The notes below the pieces were generated by a model. It had not been told where the DNA came from. It saw nothing but the letters and a program-made list of their open reading frames with translations, and made no database searches. The position numbers were made by a program, and so were the translations under genes. From Burkholderiales bacterium (lineage in GTDB: Bacteria > Pseudomonadota > Gammaproteobacteria > Burkholderiales > Burkholderiaceae_C), in contig JACPOK010000016.1 of assembly GCA_016191525.1 (NCBI GenBank), forward strand, positions 62,001 to 126,000: a stretch of 64,000 nucleotides of DNA. Direction: 5' to 3'. Below, in pieces: positions 38,686-46,998 of this stretch (the stretch's first letter is position 1; every line of letters starts with the position of its first letter).

Positions 38686-40697
38686 GGGCCGCCGGAGGGC
38701 CGCTGGCGGGCCAGCGCCACATACCAGTCGAGGCAGCCGGGATTGGCCATGGCGTCCTTGTTGACCACTTTTTCCAGCGGCTGGCCCAGCAGCAGCTTCT
38801 TGATCGGCAGCTCCTGCTTCTTGCCCGAGAGCGTGCGCGGAATCTCGGCCACCTGGAAGATGTCGTTGGGAACGAAGCGCGGCGACAGCGCGGTCTTGAT
38901 CGCCTCGTTGATCTTCATGCGCATCGCGTGGTCCAGCCCGAGGCCCGGCCGCAGCACCACGAAGAGCGGCATGTAACTTTCGCGCCCCAGGTATTCCAGG
39001 TCGACCACCATGGAGTCCAGCACCTCGGGCAGGCCTTCCACCGCGCTGTACAGCTCGCTGGTTCCCATGCGCAGGCCGTAGCGGTTGATGGTGGCGTCGC
39101 TGCGGCCGTAAATGATGCAGCCGCCCGCAGGCGTGATCTTCAGCCAGTCGCCGTGGCGCCAGACGCCGGGGTAGCTATCGAAGTAGCTGGAGAGGTAGCG
39201 CTTGTTGCCCTCGTCGCCCCAGAAATGCAGGGGCATGGACGGCATGGGCTCGGTGCACACCAGCTCGCCCACTTCGCCGGTGACCGGCTCGCCTTGCTCA
39301 TTCCAGGCCTCGACCTTGCAGCCCAGCAGGCGGCACTGCATCTCGCCCGCGACCAGCGGCAGCTCGCGGTTGCCGCCGATGAAGGCGCCCGCGAAATCGG
39401 TGCCGCCGGAAATGTTGCACCACCAGATATCGGGGACGCCCAGTTTCGCGAATTGATCGGTACCCCACTGCTGCACTTCCGGGCTGAGCGGCGAGCCGGT
39501 AGTTCCCAGCGCACGCACGGTCTTCAGGCCGGGGATGGCCGGGAGGTCCACGCCGGCCTTCATGCAGTTGGCGAAGAAGGCGGCGCCTGCGCCGAAGAAG
39601 GTGACACCCAGCTCCGCCGCAAAGCGCCAGAGCACGGTCCAGTCGGGCCTGTCCTTCGAGCCGGCCGGGTTGCCGTCGTAGATGCAGCAGGTGGTGCCGT
39701 CCAGCAGGCCCGCGGCCTGTGCGTTCCACATCACCCAGCCGGTGGAGCTGTACCAGTGGAAGCGCTCGCCCCAGCTGTTGGGCGCGTAGCTGCAGCCCAC
39801 ATCGTTGTGCAGCACCTTGAGCGCCAGCGCCACGATGACAGTGCCGCCGTGGCCGTGCACGATGGGCTTGGGCAGCCCGGTGGTGCCGCTGGAGTAGACG
39901 ATCCACAAGGGGTGGTCAAACGGCAGCCAGGCCGGCTCGAAAGCCGCCGTTTCAGAGTCATTTCGGGCTGTAGCGCGCTCCAGCAGTACGTGAGGCGCTA
40001 GCGATTTGATAGCGTCGCCACTTGCGCCAAGGTTGCGGTGCAGGATCAGGTGGCGCACCGTGGGCAGCGCCGCATGCATCTCGGCCACCACCGCCATGCG
40101 GTCAAAATCCCGGCCCCCGTAGCTGACGCCGTCGCATGCGATCAGCACCTTGGGCTCGATCTGGCGGAAGCGGTCGAGCACGGCGGCGGTGCCCATGTCG
40201 GGCGCGCAGATGCTCCAGACGCCGCCGATGGCGGCCACCGCGAAGAAGGCGACGATGGCCTCGGGGATGTTGGGCAGGTAGGCCGCGACGCGGTCACCCG
40301 GCTGCACGCCCTGCTCGCGCAGGTGCAGCGCGAGCGACGCGACCTGGCGGCGCAGCTCGGGCCAGCTGAGTTCGCGGTGCTCGCCTTTTTCGTTGCGGCT
40401 GATGATGGCGGCGAACCCGGCCGCGTGGGCCGCATCCACATGGCGGAACACTTGCTGCACATAGTTGACCTGCGCGCCCTGGAACCATTGCGCGCCGGGC
40501 ATCCGGTGCTCGCCCAGCACGGCCGTGTGGGGCGTGGGCGACTGCATGCCGAAGTAATCCCACACGCTTTGCCAGAACGCGGGCAGGTCGTTGACCGACC
40601 ACTGCCAGAGCTGCTCGTAGCTGTCAAAAGCCAGGCCGCGCGATTCGCGCAGCCAGTTTTGGTAAAGGCGGATTTCAGGGATGTGGGGAGCACTCAT
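38682..40697 (-). CDS. Acetoacetyl-CoA synthetase
   Basis: A 671-residue acyl-adenylating enzyme. The P-loop is IVYSSGTTGLPKPIVHGHGG, the adenine motif is NISGGTDFAGAFIGG, HGDWLK and the catalytic C-terminal Lys region LSGKKQELPIKKLL are present, with the AacS N-terminal cap (NWLRESRGLAFDSYEQLWQW). It activates acetoacetate with ATP and CoA, feeding PHB or ketone-body use. Start 40697 avoids overlap with the plus-strand DUF6165 gene. A copy of the family-1 repeat is read in frame around residue 230-249 (LAPHVLLERATARNDSETA). Confidence 0.9.
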   Translation of the reverse strand: MSAPHIPEIRLYQNWLRESRGLAFDSYEQLWQWSVNDLPAFWQSVWDYFGMQSPTPHTAVLGEHRMPGAQWFQGAQVNYVQQVFRHVDAAHAAGFAAIISRNEKGEHRELSWPELRRQVASLALHLREQGVQPGDRVAAYLPNIPEAIVAFFAVAAIGGVWSICAPDMGTAAVLDRFRQIEPKVLIACDGVSYGGRDFDRMAVVAEMHAALPTVRHLILHRNLGASGDAIKSLAPHVLLERATARNDSETAAFEPAWLPFDHPLWIVYSSGTTGLPKPIVHGHGGTVIVALALKVLHNDVGCSYAPNSWGERFHWYSSTGWVMWNAQAAGLLDGTTCCIYDGNPAGSKDRPDWTVLWRFAAELGVTFFGAGAAFFANCMKAGVDLPAIPGLKTVRALGTTGSPLSPEVQQWGTDQFAKLGVPDIWWCNISGGTDFAGAFIGGNRELPLVAGEMQCRLLGCKVEAWNEQGEPVTGEVGELVCTEPMPSMPLHFWGDEGNKRYLSSYFDSYPGVWRHGDWLKITPAGGCIIYGRSDATINRYGLRMGTSELYSAVEGLPEVLDSMVVDLEYLGRESYMPLFVVLRPGLGLDHAMRMKINEAIKTALSPRFVPNDIFQVAEIPRTLSGKKQELPIKKLLLGQPLEKVVNKDAMANPGCLDWYVALARQRPSGGP
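39951..40013 (-). repeat. Interspersed repeat family 1, copy E (inside acetoacetyl-CoA synthetase)
   Basis: The minus strand reads GCTATCAAATCGCTAGC, then GCCTCACGTACTGCTGGAGCG, GCTACAGCCC and ACTCTGAAA, position for position parallel to copy C. It is translated in frame and forms a loop ahead of the P-loop. It is the most diverged copy. Confidence 0.55.
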
Positions 40698-40766
40698 CGG
40701 CAAAAGGTTAGCAGCTGGGCGCTGGCTGCGCCTGCGTAGAATCACCCGTGCTTCATGAGGAACGAT

Positions 40767-41174
40767 GTGAGTGAGCCCATCCTGATTCCGGTTTCGGCCG
40801 GCGAGCTGTTCGACAAGCTCACCATTCTCGAGATCAAGCGCGAGCGCATGTCGGATGCCGGCAAGCTGGCCAACGTGGGCCGCGAGTTCGGCCTGCTCGA
40901 AACGGTGGCCCGCCAGGTGGTGGGCGCGCAGCCGGGTTCCGCTGCCGAGGTGGCACGGCTGCGCGGCGAGTTGCTCAAGGTGAACCAGCGCCTGTGGGAC
41001 CTGGAGAACGAGGTGCGCGGCTTCGGCGCGCGCAACGACTTCGGTCCTGACTTCGCGGCCACCGCCCGCCAGACCTACAGCACCAACGACCAGCGCTCCG
41101 CTCTGAAGCGCCAGATCAACGCGCTGCTTCAATCGGAGCTGGTGGAAGAAAAGGAACACCGCATTGGCGGCTGA
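40767..41174 (+). CDS. DUF6165-family protein of unknown function
   Basis: A 135-residue cytoplasmic protein, beginning VSEPILIPVSAGELFDKLTI, rich in charged helices (IKRERMSDAGKLANVGREFG, LLKVNQRLWDLENEVRGFG). The pattern matches what I recall as DUF6165. GTG at 40767 is chosen for GAGG seven bases upstream; an in-frame ATG at 40755 has no such site. It overlaps the TPR/glycosyltransferase gene by 11 bases. Such proteins often accompany TPR sugar-transferase genes; function unknown. Confidence 0.7.
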   Translation: MSEPILIPVSAGELFDKLTILEIKRERMSDAGKLANVGREFGLLETVARQVVGAQPGSAAEVARLRGELLKVNQRLWDLENEVRGFGARNDFGPDFAATARQTYSTNDQRSALKRQINALLQSELVEEKEHRIGG

Positions 41175-42921
41175 ACACGCCAGGGGCCTGGCCCTCCTGG
41201 CGGGGGCGCAGGCGGCCAAGGGCGACCTGCAGGGCGCGCTGCGGTTGATGGCGCAGGCCGTGCAGGCCGATCCGCAGCAGGCCGAGACGCAGTTCCGCAT
41301 GGGCCTGCTGCAGCAGGCGCTGGGCGACGACGAGGCAGCGCTGCGCAGCCTGGCCGCGTCGCTGGCACTGCAGCCGCGCAACGCCGTGGCGTTCAATGTC
41401 CAGGGCCTGTCATTCAAGAACCTGGGCCGGCTCGAGGAAGCCATTCGCAGCTACGACGAAGCGCTTCGCATCAAGCCGGATTTTTTCGAGGCGCTGAACA
41501 ACCGCGGCGTCGGGCTGCGGCTGCTGGGCCGGCATGAGGAGGCGGCGGCCAGCTTCAGCGAAGCCCTGCTGCTGCGCCCGCAAGTGCCTGCGCTGCACAA
41601 CCAGCTGGGCATCACGCTGCACCAGCTGGGCCGGTACGCACAGGCCGCCGAGGCCTTTGAGCGCGTGCTGTCGCTGGACGCCGGTGCGACGGATGCGGCA
41701 ATGAACCTGGGCCTGGCGCGGCAGGAGCTGCGGCAGTTCGATGCGGCGCTGGCCAGCCTGCGGCGCGCACGCGCGCTGGCGCCCGGCAACCTGGAGGTGG
41801 AGGCCAACCTGGGCAGCCTGCTGCAGGAGATGGGCCGGCTCGACGAGGCGGTGGCCTGCCTGCGCGGCGTGGCACAGGCCCGGCCCGCCGATGCGCAGGC
41901 ACAGATGAACCTGGGCAACGTGTTGCGCGACAGCGGCTTGTTTGGCGAGGCGCAGGCGCAGTACGCGAAAGCGCTGGCCCTGGCGCCAGACGACGCAACC
42001 ATCCACTGGAATGAAAGCATCAACCTGCTGACCAGTGGCGACTATGCCGCCGGCTGGCCCAAATACGAATGGCGCTGGCGCGCACCGGGCCTGGGCAACG
42101 TGATGCGCGAGCCCGGCGTGCCGCTGTGGAGCGGCCGCGAGCCACTGGCCGGCCGCACGATCCTGTTACACGCCGAGCAGGGGCTGGGCGATACGCTGCA
42201 CTTGTGCCGCCTCGCGCGGGACGTGCAGGCACTGGGCGCACGCGTGGTGCTGGAGGTGCAGCGGCCACTGCTGGATGTGCTCAAGAGCCTGGAAGGCGTG
42301 GACGTGCTGCTGGGCCGCGGCGACGCGTTGCCGGCCATCGACTTTCATTGCCCGCTACTGGGCCTGCCGCTGGCGCTCGGCATCGTGTTCGACACGATCG
42401 CGCAGCGCGGTCCCTACCTGCACGCCGATCCGACGATCGTGGAGAAATGGCGCGGCACGGTGCAAGGCGGGGCGGGCCTGAACGTGGGCCTGGCCTGGGC
42501 CGGCAACCCGGACTACCGGCTGGACCACCGGCGGTCGATCGGCCTGGACACCCTGCTGGCGGCGCTGCCCGCGGGCCCGCGCTACTGGAGCCTGCAAAAG
42601 GAGGTGCGCGAAATGGAGGCGCCCCTGCTCGAACCCGCCGGCCCGGTGCGGCGCTTCGCGCAGAACGATTTCGCCGACACCGCCGCGCAGATGATGCTGA
42701 TGGACGTGGTGATCAGCGTGGAGACTTCGCTGGCGCAGCTGGCTACCGCGCTCGGGCGCCCCACCTGGGTGCTGCTGGCGAAACCGGCGGATTGGCGCTG
42801 GGGCGTGGCCGCTGCGAGCCCCTGGTACCCGACGGCGCGGCTGTTCCGGCAAGTGACGCCGAACGACTGGAAGACGGTGCTGGCCGACGTGTCGGCCGCG
42901 TTGAAGGAGCTGCCGCAATGA
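41164..42921 (+). CDS. TPR-repeat protein with glycosyltransferase (GT9/GT41-like) C-terminal domain
   Basis: A 585-residue protein beginning at TTG 41164. Residues about 5-290 are at least seven TPR units (for example GRLEEAIRSYDEALRIKPDF and GRYAQAAEAFERVLSLDAGA). The rest is a transferase-like Rossmann domain, with HAEQGLGDTLHLCRLA, NVGLAWAGNPDYRLDHRRSI and a final nucleotide-binding-like MMLMDVVISVETSLAQLATA. The combination resembles proteins annotated as TPR glycosyltransferases acting on proteins or polysaccharide. It is coupled to DUF6165 before and the methyltransferase after (4-base overlap). Confidence 0.85.
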   Translation: MAAEHARGLALLAGAQAAKGDLQGALRLMAQAVQADPQQAETQFRMGLLQQALGDDEAALRSLAASLALQPRNAVAFNVQGLSFKNLGRLEEAIRSYDEALRIKPDFFEALNNRGVGLRLLGRHEEAAASFSEALLLRPQVPALHNQLGITLHQLGRYAQAAEAFERVLSLDAGATDAAMNLGLARQELRQFDAALASLRRARALAPGNLEVEANLGSLLQEMGRLDEAVACLRGVAQARPADAQAQMNLGNVLRDSGLFGEAQAQYAKALALAPDDATIHWNESINLLTSGDYAAGWPKYEWRWRAPGLGNVMREPGVPLWSGREPLAGRTILLHAEQGLGDTLHLCRLARDVQALGARVVLEVQRPLLDVLKSLEGVDVLLGRGDALPAIDFHCPLLGLPLALGIVFDTIAQRGPYLHADPTIVEKWRGTVQGGAGLNVGLAWAGNPDYRLDHRRSIGLDTLLAALPAGPRYWSLQKEVREMEAPLLEPAGPVRRFAQNDFADTAAQMMLMDVVISVETSLAQLATALGRPTWVLLAKPADWRWGVAAASPWYPTARLFRQVTPNDWKTVLADVSAALKELPQ

Positions 42922-43868
42922 ACCTGCCCCTGCCCGATGCGCTGGTGCTGTTGGGCCAATGGCTGCGCGCCGCCGGCTACCAGTTCACCACCGGCACGCC
43001 CGACACCCATGCCCGCGTGAACGCCCGGCCCGGCTCGCGCGAAGCCCATGACCTGCGAGGTGTGTTCGGCTGGAGCCGGCCCTTCGCGCCCGCACTGCTT
43101 CCCGCGCAGGCGCTGGGCTGGCTGAGGGAGGCCGGGCTGGCGGAAGAGCAGGGCGCGCTGCTGCGCAGCCGTGTGCGGTTCTCATCGCTGGGCGGCCAGC
43201 TGTACGCCCATTCATCCTGGCCCACCGGGGATGCGGATTCGGTTTTCTTCGGGCCGGACACCTACCGTTTTGCCGCGCTGATCGAGGATGAGCTGCGGCG
43301 CGCGCCGCTGGATACCGGCACCCGCATCCTGGACATAGGCTGCGGCGCGGGCCCGGGCGGCGTGCTGGCGGCATTGGCAGCAAGCGAAGCCGCTCCGCGG
43401 CTGGTGCTGGCCGACATCAACCCGGGCGCGCTGGACTTCGCGCGGGCCAATGCCCGGCTTGCCGGCCTGGCCGGCGTGGAGTTCGCGCAAGGCGACCTGT
43501 TCCATGCGGTGCAGGGCAGCTTCGGCCTGGTTGTTTCCAACCCGCCCTACCTGGTGGATGCGACGGCACGCACCTACCGCCATGGCGGCGGCGCGCTGGG
43601 CAGCGGCCTGTCTGAACGCATCGTGGCGGAGGGCCTGCCGCGGCTGGCGCCCGGCGGGCGGCTGGTGCTGTACACCGGCGTGGCGATGGTGGAAGGCGTG
43701 GACCCTTTCCTCGAAGCCATGCGCCCGCTGCTCGAGCGCACCGCCTGGCCCTGGCACTACCGCGAGCTGGACCCCGACGTGTTCGGTGAAGAGTTGGAGC
43801 GCGAGGCCTATGCCCACGCTGACCGGATCGCGGCCGTGGCGCTGGTTGTGCGGCGGCCTGCGGACTGA
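42918..43868 (+). CDS. Class I SAM-dependent methyltransferase, HemK/PrmC-like
   Basis: A 316-residue methyltransferase. The SAM motif ILDIGCGAGPGGVLAALAA is near residue 135, and NPPYLVD marks an amino-group (Gln/adenine N) methyltransferase. A roughly 120-residue N-terminal domain precedes the catalytic part. True PrmC or PrmB is usually next to prfA or aroC, which is not the case here, so the substrate is uncertain. Last gene of a three-gene operon with DUF6165 and the TPR protein. Confidence 0.82.
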   Translation: MNLPLPDALVLLGQWLRAAGYQFTTGTPDTHARVNARPGSREAHDLRGVFGWSRPFAPALLPAQALGWLREAGLAEEQGALLRSRVRFSSLGGQLYAHSSWPTGDADSVFFGPDTYRFAALIEDELRRAPLDTGTRILDIGCGAGPGGVLAALAASEAAPRLVLADINPGALDFARANARLAGLAGVEFAQGDLFHAVQGSFGLVVSNPPYLVDATARTYRHGGGALGSGLSERIVAEGLPRLAPGGRLVLYTGVAMVEGVDPFLEAMRPLLERTAWPWHYRELDPDVFGEELEREAYAHADRIAAVALVVRRPAD

Positions 43869-43892
43869 CCCGCAACGCACTCCACTTGCACT

Positions 43893-43910
43893 TTCGCACA
43901 GGCGTGCTAT
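43893..43910. promoter_or_regulatory. TetR-type operator, imperfect copy
   Basis: TTCGCACAGGCGTGCTAT lies 11 bases before the tetR ATG. Its left half TTCGCACA is identical to the left half of the perfect palindrome at 44567-44584, indicating autoregulation. Confidence 0.6.
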
Positions 43911-43920
43911 ATTCCGCTCC

Positions 43921-44523
43921 ATGGATGCCCGGACCCAGAAAAGCGAGATGACCCGCGCCGCGATTGTCGGCGCCGGGGTTGACCTGGCTTCGGCCGAAGG
44001 GCTGGAGGCGCTGACGCTGCAGGCGGTGGCGGACCGCATCGGCCTGTCCAAGAGCGGCGTGTTCTCCCGGGTGGGCTCGCGCGAGGCCTTGCAGAAGGCC
44101 GTGATCGAGGAATTCGGCCGCCGCTTCATCGCGGATGTGTTCGTCCCCGCCATGCAATGCCCCAAAGGCCTGCCTCGGCTGGACGCCATCATGCAGCGCT
44201 GGATTGTGCGCACCCGCGACATCGACGCGAAGCAGGGCTGCATCTACAGCGCCGGGGCGTTCGAGCTGGACGACCGGGAAGGCCCGCTGCGGGACCTTCT
44301 TTTTGCGGAAGTCACGCGCTGGCGCGCGGCGCTGCGGCGCACCGTGCTGCAGGCCGTGGAAGCCGGCCACCTGAAGGCCGACACCGACCCGGAGCAGGTG
44401 GTCAGCGAGGTCAATTCGCTGGTGCTCGGGATGATCCATGACGCGCGCTTCCTGCGCGAACCGCGCGCGGCTGAACGGGCCCAGTCCACCTGGCGCCGCC
44501 TGCTGAAAAGCTACACGAACTAG
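43921..44523 (+). CDS. TetR-family transcriptional regulator
   Basis: A 200-residue TetR protein: N-terminal helix-turn-helix with LTLQAVADRIGLSKSGVFSRVGSREALQ, and a C-terminal domain of the TetR_C_6-like type (GCIYSAGAFELDDREGPLRD). Matching palindromes lie just upstream of it and between it and the next two genes, so it most likely represses both itself and the small protein/hydrolase unit. Confidence 0.9.
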   Translation: MDARTQKSEMTRAAIVGAGVDLASAEGLEALTLQAVADRIGLSKSGVFSRVGSREALQKAVIEEFGRRFIADVFVPAMQCPKGLPRLDAIMQRWIVRTRDIDAKQGCIYSAGAFELDDREGPLRDLLFAEVTRWRAALRRTVLQAVEAGHLKADTDPEQVVSEVNSLVLGMIHDARFLREPRAAERAQSTWRRLLKSYTN

Positions 44524-44566
44524 AAGAGCCGGAGACATGTTGTTGTGCCTGTTTGTCTGACCGTAT

Positions 44567-44584
44567 TTCGCACAGATGTGCGAA
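44567..44584. promoter_or_regulatory. TetR-type operator, perfect palindrome
   Basis: TTCGCACAGATGTGCGAA has perfect eight-base arms. It lies 14 bases before the ATG of a 37-residue protein, downstream of the tetR gene. Confidence 0.7.
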
Positions 44585-44597
44585 GAAAGGAACTGCC

Positions 44598-44711
44598 ATG
44601 TTCACGATCCTGATCCTTGGAGCCGCTTACATCGGCTGGCGCGTCCTGCGCGCCGCCGTGGAATCGCTGCGCGGCCTGCCGCGCCGCAATGAAGACATGA
44701 TTTTTTATTGA
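44598..44711 (+). CDS. 37-residue single-span small membrane protein
   Basis: Reading from an ATG with AAAGGA upstream gives 37 residues: a hydrophobic start MFTILILGAAYIGWRVLRAA followed by a basic/acidic tail VESLRGLPRRNEDMIFY. One short membrane helix is expected. The gene lies 14 bases past the TetR palindrome and 13 before the hydrolase gene, in a likely operon with it. I do not recognise a family. Confidence 0.6.
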   Translation: MFTILILGAAYIGWRVLRAAVESLRGLPRRNEDMIFY

Positions 44712-44724
44712 GAAGGCCCGCCCC

Positions 44725-45609
44725 ATGACCCGTACCGCACTTGAAGCGACCTCGGCCTTCTACCAGGCCAGCACCGGCATCCGCTTGTTCCGCATGGTGC
44801 TGGGTGCATCGCAGCGGCTGTGGCCTGCACTGGCGGTGCGCGCCGCCTGCCGCCTGTTCCTCACGCCGCTGCCGCCCAAGTGGCTGCACCGCGGCCGGCC
44901 CTGGGACGCTGCCTGGCGCATCGAAGCCTGGCCGTTCGAGCAGGCCAGCCTCACCCTGTATTCGCAGCCCGCCGCGCCGCACGGGCCGGTGGCCCTGCTG
45001 GTGCACGGCTGGGGCGGGCATGCCGGCCAGATGCTGGCCCTGGCGCAGGCACTGGCCGCGCAGGGCTTGCGCCCCGTGATCCTGGAAATGCCGGGCCACG
45101 GCCGCAGCAACGGCGCCGAAAGCACCTTGCCGCAGTTCACCCGCGCGATCGATTACGTGGTCGCGCGGCTGCGGCAAGAGGGGCACGTGGTGCGCACGCT
45201 GGTGGCGCATTCGCTGGGCGCCAGTGCAGCCGCCTATGTGGCCAGCCGCGGGCTGCCCATCGAGCGGCTGGTGCTGCTGGCACCGCCCGCGTCACCGCCC
45301 GAGTACACGCGGCTGTTCGCGCAGGTGTTTGGCCTGTCCGAGGCCACGCGTGCCGCGATGCAGAAACGCATCGAGGCGCGCGAGGGCATCCTGATGCCGC
45401 AGTTCGAGCCCGAGGCCGTGGGCCCGCGCATCCGCGTGCCCACGCTGGTGGTGCACGACCGGGGTGACAGCATCAACCGCTTCGCCGACGGCCAGGCCTA
45501 TGCGCATGCGGTGCGCGGGGCGCAACTGCTGGCCACGGAGGGCCTGGGCCACCGCAAGATACTGAAGGACGCGCAGGTGCTGGGGCGCATCGCCATCTTC
45601 ACAAACTGA
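44725..45609 (+). CDS. Alpha/beta hydrolase
   Basis: A 294-residue hydrolase. Oxyanion region VHGWGGHAGQ, strand motif LEMPGHGRS, nucleophile elbow AHSLGAS, acid in VVHDRGDSIN and His in GLGHRKILKD are all present. An N-terminal extension of about 90 residues precedes the fold, beginning RTALEATSAFYQASTGIRLF. Probably an esterase or lipase-like enzyme induced when the TetR repressor is released. Substrate unknown. Confidence 0.85.
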   Translation: MTRTALEATSAFYQASTGIRLFRMVLGASQRLWPALAVRAACRLFLTPLPPKWLHRGRPWDAAWRIEAWPFEQASLTLYSQPAAPHGPVALLVHGWGGHAGQMLALAQALAAQGLRPVILEMPGHGRSNGAESTLPQFTRAIDYVVARLRQEGHVVRTLVAHSLGASAAAYVASRGLPIERLVLLAPPASPPEYTRLFAQVFGLSEATRAAMQKRIEAREGILMPQFEPEAVGPRIRVPTLVVHDRGDSINRFADGQAYAHAVRGAQLLATEGLGHRKILKDAQVLGRIAIFTN

Positions 45610-45690
45610 AACAAAAGGCGCTGGCGCGCCTGGCTTGCGCGGGCATGGCATTGCTCCTAGCATCGCTCCCACAACACAAAGGAGCGAGAC

Positions 45691-46998
45691 ATGGGCATGT
45701 TCGACTGGACGGAAAAGTCCGCGGAAGTCCTGCGGCAGGGCGGCGTGATCGGGCCCGACGAGCGGCTGCCGTGGCCGCAGACCGCGGCCATGGGTGTGCA
45801 GCACGTGATAGCGATGTTCGGCGCCACCGTGCTGGCGCCCATCCTCATGGGGTTCGACCCCAACATCGCCATCCTGATGAGCGGCATCGGCACCCTCATC
45901 TTCTTCCTCATCACCGGCGGCAAGGTGCCCAGCTACCTGGGCTCGAGCTTCGCCTTCATCGGTGTCGTCATCGCGGCCACCGCGTATGCGGGCAAGGGCG
46001 CCAATGGAAACATCGGCGTGGCGCTGGGCGGCATCATCGCCTGCGGCATCATCTACATCGTGATCGGCGCCATCGTGCAGGCCTCGGGCACGGGCTGGGT
46101 GGAGCGGCTGATGCCGCCCGTGGTCACCGGCGCCGTGGTGGCGGTGATCGGGCTGAACCTGGCGGGCATCCCGGTGAAGAACATGGCGGCGGGCAACTTC
46201 GACTCATGGATGCAGGCCGTCACCTTCGTTTCGGTGGCGGTGGTGGCTGTGTTCACGCGCGGCATGGTCCAGCGGCTCTTGATCCTGGTGGGCCTGGTCG
46301 TGGCGACCGTGATCTACGCCGTGCTGACCAACGGCATGGGCATGGGCAAGCCGATGGATTTTTCGGGCGTCGCCAACGCGGCCTGGCTCGGGGCGCCGGC
46401 GTTCACCGCGCCGGTGTTCGACGGCAACGCGATGCTGTTGATCGCGCCGGTGGCCATCATCCTGGTGGCGGAGAACCTGGGCCACCTGAAAGCCGTCACG
46501 GCGATGACCGGCCGCAACCTGGACGCCTACATCGGCCGTGCCTTCATCGGTGACGGTGTCGCCACGGTAGTCAGCGGTGCGGCGGGCGGCACGGGGGTGA
46601 CGACCTATGCCGAGAACATCGGCGTAATGGCCGCCACCAAGATCTATTCCACGGCAGTGTTCATCTGCGCCGCGGCCATCGCCGTCGTGCTGGGCTTCTC
46701 GCCGAAGTTCGGTGCGGTGATCCAGGCCATTCCGCTGCCGGTGATGGGCGGCGTGAGCATCGTGGTGTTCGGGCTGATCGCGGTGGCGGGCGCCAAGATC
46801 TGGGTGGATAACCGGGTCGATTTTTCGGACAACAAGAACCTGCTGGTCGCGGCCATCACGCTGGTGCTGGGCACGGGGGATTTCACGCTGAAGTTTGGAG
46901 GCTTCGCTCTGGGCGGCATCGGCACCGCGACCTTCGGCGCCATCCTGCTGTATGCGCTGCTCAACCGTGGTGGCGCGACCGGCCCGGCCAGGCCCTAG
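45691..46998 (+). CDS. NCS2-family uracil/xanthine permease (UraA/RutG-like)
   Basis: A 435-residue permease with about 14 membrane segments. The family blocks GVQHVIAMFGATVLAPILMG, FLITGGKVPSYLGSSFAFIG, VAENLGHLKAVTAMTG (with the Glu that binds the nucleobase) and GGTGVTTYAENIGVMAATKI are present. Uptake of uracil by proton symport is the likely role. AAAGGAG lies upstream. No pyrimidine metabolism gene is adjacent. It ends on the same four bases as the convergent AsmA-like gene. Confidence 0.9.
   Translation: MGMFDWTEKSAEVLRQGGVIGPDERLPWPQTAAMGVQHVIAMFGATVLAPILMGFDPNIAILMSGIGTLIFFLITGGKVPSYLGSSFAFIGVVIAATAYAGKGANGNIGVALGGIIACGIIYIVIGAIVQASGTGWVERLMPPVVTGAVVAVIGLNLAGIPVKNMAAGNFDSWMQAVTFVSVAVVAVFTRGMVQRLLILVGLVVATVIYAVLTNGMGMGKPMDFSGVANAAWLGAPAFTAPVFDGNAMLLIAPVAIILVAENLGHLKAVTAMTGRNLDAYIGRAFIGDGVATVVSGAAGGTGVTTYAENIGVMAATKIYSTAVFICAAAIAVVLGFSPKFGAVIQAIPLPVMGGVSIVVFGLIAVAGAKIWVDNRVDFSDNKNLLVAAITLVLGTGDFTLKFGGFALGGIGTATFGAILLYALLNRGGATGPARP

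Noticed and set aside
40698..41444. Extension of acetoacetyl-CoA synthetase to 41444
   Set aside because: The extra 249 residues are low-complexity, overlap the DUF6165 gene on the other strand, and the 40697 Met matches the usual AacS N-terminus.
45643..45660. TGGCATTGCTCCTAGCA as a sigma54 promoter for the permease
   Set aside because: The GG-GC spacing is one base too long and the -12 element is TAGC in place of TTGC.
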